Assembly: GCA_965546615.1 (NCBI GenBank)
Contig: CBEUVQ010000044.1
Location: 1 to 15,684 of the forward strand
From: CBEUVQ01 sp965546615
GTDB lineage: Bacteria > Bacillota > Desulfotomaculia > Desulfotomaculales > Desulfohalotomaculaceae
DNA length: 15,684 nucleotides
Reading direction: 5' to 3'
Positions 13,762-15,684 of this stretch are shown here, in pieces (the first letter of the stretch is position 1; each line of letters begins with the position of its first letter). The notes under the pieces are model-generated. The model was given only the letters and a program-made list of their open reading frames with translations, was not told the origin of the DNA and ran no database searches. Both the position numbers and the translations under genes were made by a program.

Positions 13762-14384
13762 TACGCCAGCACCTCCTCAACCTTGGCCACCGCGTCTTTG
13801 GTAATGACCAGCTTGTCGTGGTGCAGCAAATCATAAACATTGAGACCTTCTGCCTTCAGCGGCTTAATGCCGGGGATGTTGCGTGCTGATTTACTCACGT
13901 TTTCGTCTTTATCAGCGGTTACAACCAAGGCTTTTTTCTCAACGTTCAGCTTGCGAATGATGTCAACCATTGTTTTGGTTTTCGGCTGTTCCAATGACAG
14001 GTCCTCCAAAACAACAATTTCACCCGCCAGCACTTTGCTGGAGAGAGCTGATTTCATTGCCAGACGTCTGACTTTTTTCGGCAGCGAATATTTGTAGTCT
14101 CTGGGATGCGGTCCGAAGACGATACCACCATGACGCCAAATAGGTGAGCGGGTGCTGCCGTGTCTTGCACGACCGGTTCCTTTTTGCCGCCAGGGCTTAC
14201 GACCGCCACCGCTTACTTCTGCTCTGGTTCTGGTGTCGTGGGTACCTTGCCGACGGCCGGCCTGCTGCATAACCACTGCCTCATGCAATACATGCTCGTT
14301 GGGTTTAATACCCCAAACCGCATCATTCAGTTCAATCTCACCGACTTGAACACCTTCTGTATTATAAACTGCTACTTTGGGCAT
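13761..14384 (-). CDS. rplD: 50S ribosomal protein L4
   Basis: Large-subunit protein with an extended loop at the tunnel constriction; in enterobacteria it is also the repressor of its own operon. The 207 residues start MPKVAVYNTEGVQVGEIELN. The loop region is VSGGGRKPWRQKGTGRARHG at about 59-78, followed by SPIWRHGGIVFGPHPRDYKY. The C-terminal Rossmann-like part contains IVVLEDLSLEQPKTK and LVVTADKDENVSKSARNIPG. The ATG lies 8 nt after AGGAGG and 26 nt after rplC. Confidence 0.98.
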   Translation of the reverse strand: MPKVAVYNTEGVQVGEIELNDAVWGIKPNEHVLHEAVVMQQAGRRQGTHDTRTRAEVSGGGRKPWRQKGTGRARHGSTRSPIWRHGGIVFGPHPRDYKYSLPKKVRRLAMKSALSSKVLAGEIVVLEDLSLEQPKTKTMVDIIRKLNVEKKALVVTADKDENVSKSARNIPGIKPLKAEGLNVYDLLHHDKLVITKDAVAKVEEVLA

Positions 14385-14410
14385 CTCTTAATCCTCCTTC
14401 CGTACCGTCG

Positions 14411-15040
14411 TTACTTAGCCTTGACAGCTTCTCTGATCATCACCAGGCCACCGCGCGGTCCGGGAACAGCACCTTTTACAGCAATAAAGTTGCGTTCTGC
14501 ATCTACCTTGACAACTTCCAAGTTTTGTACAGTAACCCTTTCCACACCGTAATGACCGGGGGATTTTTTGCCTTTAAAAGTTCTTGCCGGACCCTTCGCA
14601 CCGGCGGATGCCGGACGGCGATGGTTCTTAGAACCGTGGGACATCGGCCCGCGGGCAAAGCCGTAACGTTTAATGGTACCTGCAAAGCCGCGTCCTTTTG
14701 AAGTACCGATTACATCAATTTTTTCACCTTCGGCAAAAATGTCAGCCTTAAGTTCTTGACCGACTTGATATTCGTCAACATTGTCCGTTCTGAACTCACG
14801 AATAAAGCGCAGCGGACGAACACCGGCTTTGGCAAAATGCCCTTTTAAAGGTTTGTTTACCAAACGCTCTCTTTTTTCCCCAAAAGCAATTTGCACTGCA
14901 CTATAACCGTCACTTTCAACAGTTTTCTTTTGCAGCACCATGCAGGGGCCGGTTTGCAGTACAGTTACCGGAACGGCAACCCCATCAGCTGTAAGCAGCT
15001 GTGTCATGCCGACTTTTTTTCCTAAAATTGCTTTTGCCAT
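14411..15040 (-). CDS. rplC: 50S ribosomal protein L3
   Basis: Early 50S assembly protein whose loop reaches the peptidyl-transferase centre. The ATG at 15038-15040 gives 209 residues beginning MAKAILGKKVGMTQLLTADG. GTSKGRGFAGTIKRYGFARG follows, then MSHGSKNHRRPASAGAKGPA, which contains the family signature. The in-frame ATG at 15112 would add 24 unconserved residues lying upstream of the ribosome site AGGAGGTG, so it was rejected. A 104-nt structured spacer separates the gene from rpsJ. Confidence 0.98.
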   Translation of the reverse strand: MAKAILGKKVGMTQLLTADGVAVPVTVLQTGPCMVLQKKTVESDGYSAVQIAFGEKRERLVNKPLKGHFAKAGVRPLRFIREFRTDNVDEYQVGQELKADIFAEGEKIDVIGTSKGRGFAGTIKRYGFARGPMSHGSKNHRRPASAGAKGPARTFKGKKSPGHYGVERVTVQNLEVVKVDAERNFIAVKGAVPGPRGGLVMIREAVKAK

Positions 15041-15144
15041 AGTTTCTGCACCTCCTGTGTCACGATCAGCGGTTCGTTTTCCGAACTTAATCGGTTGCTG
15101 GAACCAGGGCAACTGCCCCGGGTGTTTCCTTTTTAAAAAATTAA
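15041..15144 (-). promoter_or_regulatory. Structured rpsJ-rplC spacer
   Basis: This is the longest gap inside the operon. On the transcribed strand it holds, in order: an A/T-rich stretch after the rpsJ stop; a 7-bp stem CCGGGGC / GCCCTGG with an AGTT loop and one G-U pair (15104-15121); a competing GGTT/AACC pairing (15093-15105); a 5-bp stem GTTCG / CGAAC (15072-15086); and the rplC ribosome site AGGAGGTG. No T-run follows the stems and no convincing promoter is visible. It might be an RNA control or processing site; the role is inferred. Confidence 0.35.
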
Positions 15145-15453
15145 TTAAAGTTTAATTTCTATATCCACACCTGCCGGCAGATCCAAACGCATTAAAGAAT
15201 CTACCGTTTTGGGATTAGGCTCGATAATATCGATCAATCTTTTATGCACACGCATTTCAAACTGCTCCCGGGAATCTTTGTTTACGTGGGGAGAACGCAA
15301 AATGGTGTAAATGCTCTTTTCTGTCGGCAGCGGAACCGGACCGGCAACTACCGCACCGGTACGCTTTGCTGTTTCAACAATTTTCTGTGCGGATTGATCT
15401 AAAATTTGATGCTCATACGCTTTTAAGCGAATACGAATTTTTTGTTTTTTCAT
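15145..15453 (-). CDS. rpsJ: 30S ribosomal protein S10 (NusE)
   Basis: 30S head protein that also acts as NusE, pairing with NusB in transcription antitermination. The 102 residues read MKKQKIRIRLKAYEHQILDQ, then AKRTGAVVAGPVPLPTEKSI, YTILRSPHVNKDSREQFEMR, VHKRLIDIIEPNPKTVDSLM and the end DLPAGVDIEIKL, matching the family over its full length. The ATG at 15451-15453 lies 9 nt after AGGAGG. It is the first gene of the S10 block, about 166 nt downstream of the tuf stop. Confidence 0.98.
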   Translation of the reverse strand: MKKQKIRIRLKAYEHQILDQSAQKIVETAKRTGAVVAGPVPLPTEKSIYTILRSPHVNKDSREQFEMRVHKRLIDIIEPNPKTVDSLMRLDLPAGVDIEIKL

Positions 15454-15577
15454 TTCCCATGTCCTCCTTAATCGCCCGATTTGCGGACTGCTCTGTGAAA
15501 ATTTCCCCGACTACGGGCAACCTTCCACCTCATCGCTTATGTGACGTCAGCTCCGCCAATATCACATACATACAACA
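15454..15577 (-). promoter_or_regulatory. Candidate 5' leader RNA of the S10 operon
   Basis: Between the tuf terminator and rpsJ the transcribed strand can form three nested helices. An outer helix pairs 15546-15559 with 15481-15491 (11 pairs, three single-base bulges). A middle stem GTGGAA / TTTCAC pairs 15523-15528 with 15495-15500. A small inner hairpin CCCG / CGGG pairs 15514-15517 with 15506-15509. The AGGAGG of rpsJ lies just 3' of the outer helix. Such placement suits a ribosomal-protein autoregulatory leader. No convincing -35/-10 pair is visible, so the transcription start is unknown. Pairing is seen; function is inferred. Confidence 0.4.
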
Positions 15578-15604
15578 GGAGGTGGGGGCTAACAGCCCAC
15601 CTCC
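15578..15604 (-). terminator. Intrinsic terminator downstream of tuf
   Basis: GGAGGTGGG (15578-15586) and CCCACCTCC (15596-15604) form a perfect 9-bp GC-rich stem. Two further pairs (CT/AG) can be added beyond a two-base bulge, leaving a three-base loop. On the minus strand it starts 15 nt after the tuf stop and is followed by a T/G-rich tract rather than a clean T-run. It should at least partly end tuf transcription, with some read-through possible into the S10 operon. Confidence 0.7.
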
Positions 15605-15619
15605 AATAATCTATGATTA

Positions 15620-15684
15620 CTACTCGCTGATAGCGGTTACAACACCTGCACCTACGGTGCGGCCGCCTTCACGGATAGCAAAAC
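15620..15684 (-). CDS. tuf: Elongation factor Tu, C-terminal 20 codons
   Basis: Only the end of the gene is inside the window; it continues beyond the right edge. The readable residues FAIREGGRTVGAGVVTAISE followed by TAG are the nearly invariant C terminus of EF-Tu, the GTPase that brings aminoacyl-tRNA to the ribosome. tuf upstream of rpsJ on the same strand is the standard arrangement (str operon leading into S10). The short length limits the evidence, but this motif is highly specific. Confidence 0.95.
   Translation of the reverse strand, partial: FAIREGGRTVGAGVVTAISE

Noticed and set aside
14503..14685. 60-codon minus-strand frame
   Set aside because: Alternative frame inside rplC; the L3 reading is unambiguous.
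15041..15112. N-terminal extension of L3 by 24 residues
   Set aside because: The extension spans the spacer hairpin and the ribosome site of the internal ATG, and L3 proteins start at the MAKAILGKK-type sequence.
15543..15550. TGACGTCA-like palindrome upstream of rpsJ as an operator
   Set aside because: Eight-base palindromes occur often by chance, I know of no matching regulator in Firmicutes, and the bases are better explained by the candidate leader helix.
1..15684. Search for tRNA/rRNA genes, CRISPR arrays, insertion sequences, prophage or defence genes
   Set aside because: No cloverleaf, repeat-spacer array, transposase or phage-like protein is visible; nearly every base is taken up by conserved translation genes.

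Overview
The window is a single, almost uninterrupted minus-strand ribosomal-protein locus of a Gram-positive, Clostridia-type bacterium. It is the S10-spc-alpha supercluster, read from right to left. The gene order (tuf, S10 operon, spc operon with secY and map, a KOW-domain gene, infA, rpmJ, rpsM, rpsK, rpsD, rpoA, rplQ, ecfA1) is the Firmicute order. The KOW gene between map and infA, rpsD inside the alpha block, the zinc-type S14, strong AGGAGG ribosome binding sites and frequent GTG/TTG starts together point to Clostridia, perhaps a Peptococcaceae/Desulfotomaculum-like lineage. That finer placement is inference from protein style only.

Layout, in transcription order. At the right edge lies the last 20 codons of tuf (EF-Tu) and an intrinsic terminator. 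A leader of about 120 nt without a clear promoter follows. Next come rpsJ, a structured 104-nt spacer, rplC, rplD, rplW, rplB, rpsS, rplV, rpsC, rplP, rpmC and rpsQ (S10 block); rplN, rplX, rplE, rpsN, rpsH, rplF, rplR, rpsE, rpmD, rplO, secY and map (spc block); and the KOW gene, infA, rpmJ, rpsM, rpsK, rpsD, rpoA and rplQ (alpha block). A 123-nt palindrome-rich gap leads to ecfA1, the ATPase of an ECF vitamin/metal transporter, which runs off the left edge.

The genes supply 27 ribosomal proteins (15 large-subunit, 12 small-subunit in the listing below, counting L36 and L30), initiation factor IF-1, the RNA polymerase alpha subunit, the SecY translocon and the N-terminal Met-removing enzyme. 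Synthesis of the translation, transcription and secretion core is therefore linked on one transcript. Most gaps are under 40 nt, several genes overlap or share stop/RBS sequence, and no internal promoter is evident, so transcription from upstream and translational coupling probably set expression.

The region is highly conserved housekeeping DNA; I found no novel defence, mobile or biosynthetic system in it. The points worth a second look are non-coding: the nested stem structure upstream of rpsJ, hairpins in the rpsJ-rplC and rpsD-rpoA spacers, and the nested palindromes after rplQ. One absence also stands out: adk is missing from its usual place between secY and map. Two real genes are very short (rpmJ, 37 codons; rpmD, 59 codons). 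All plus-strand open frames look like shadows.
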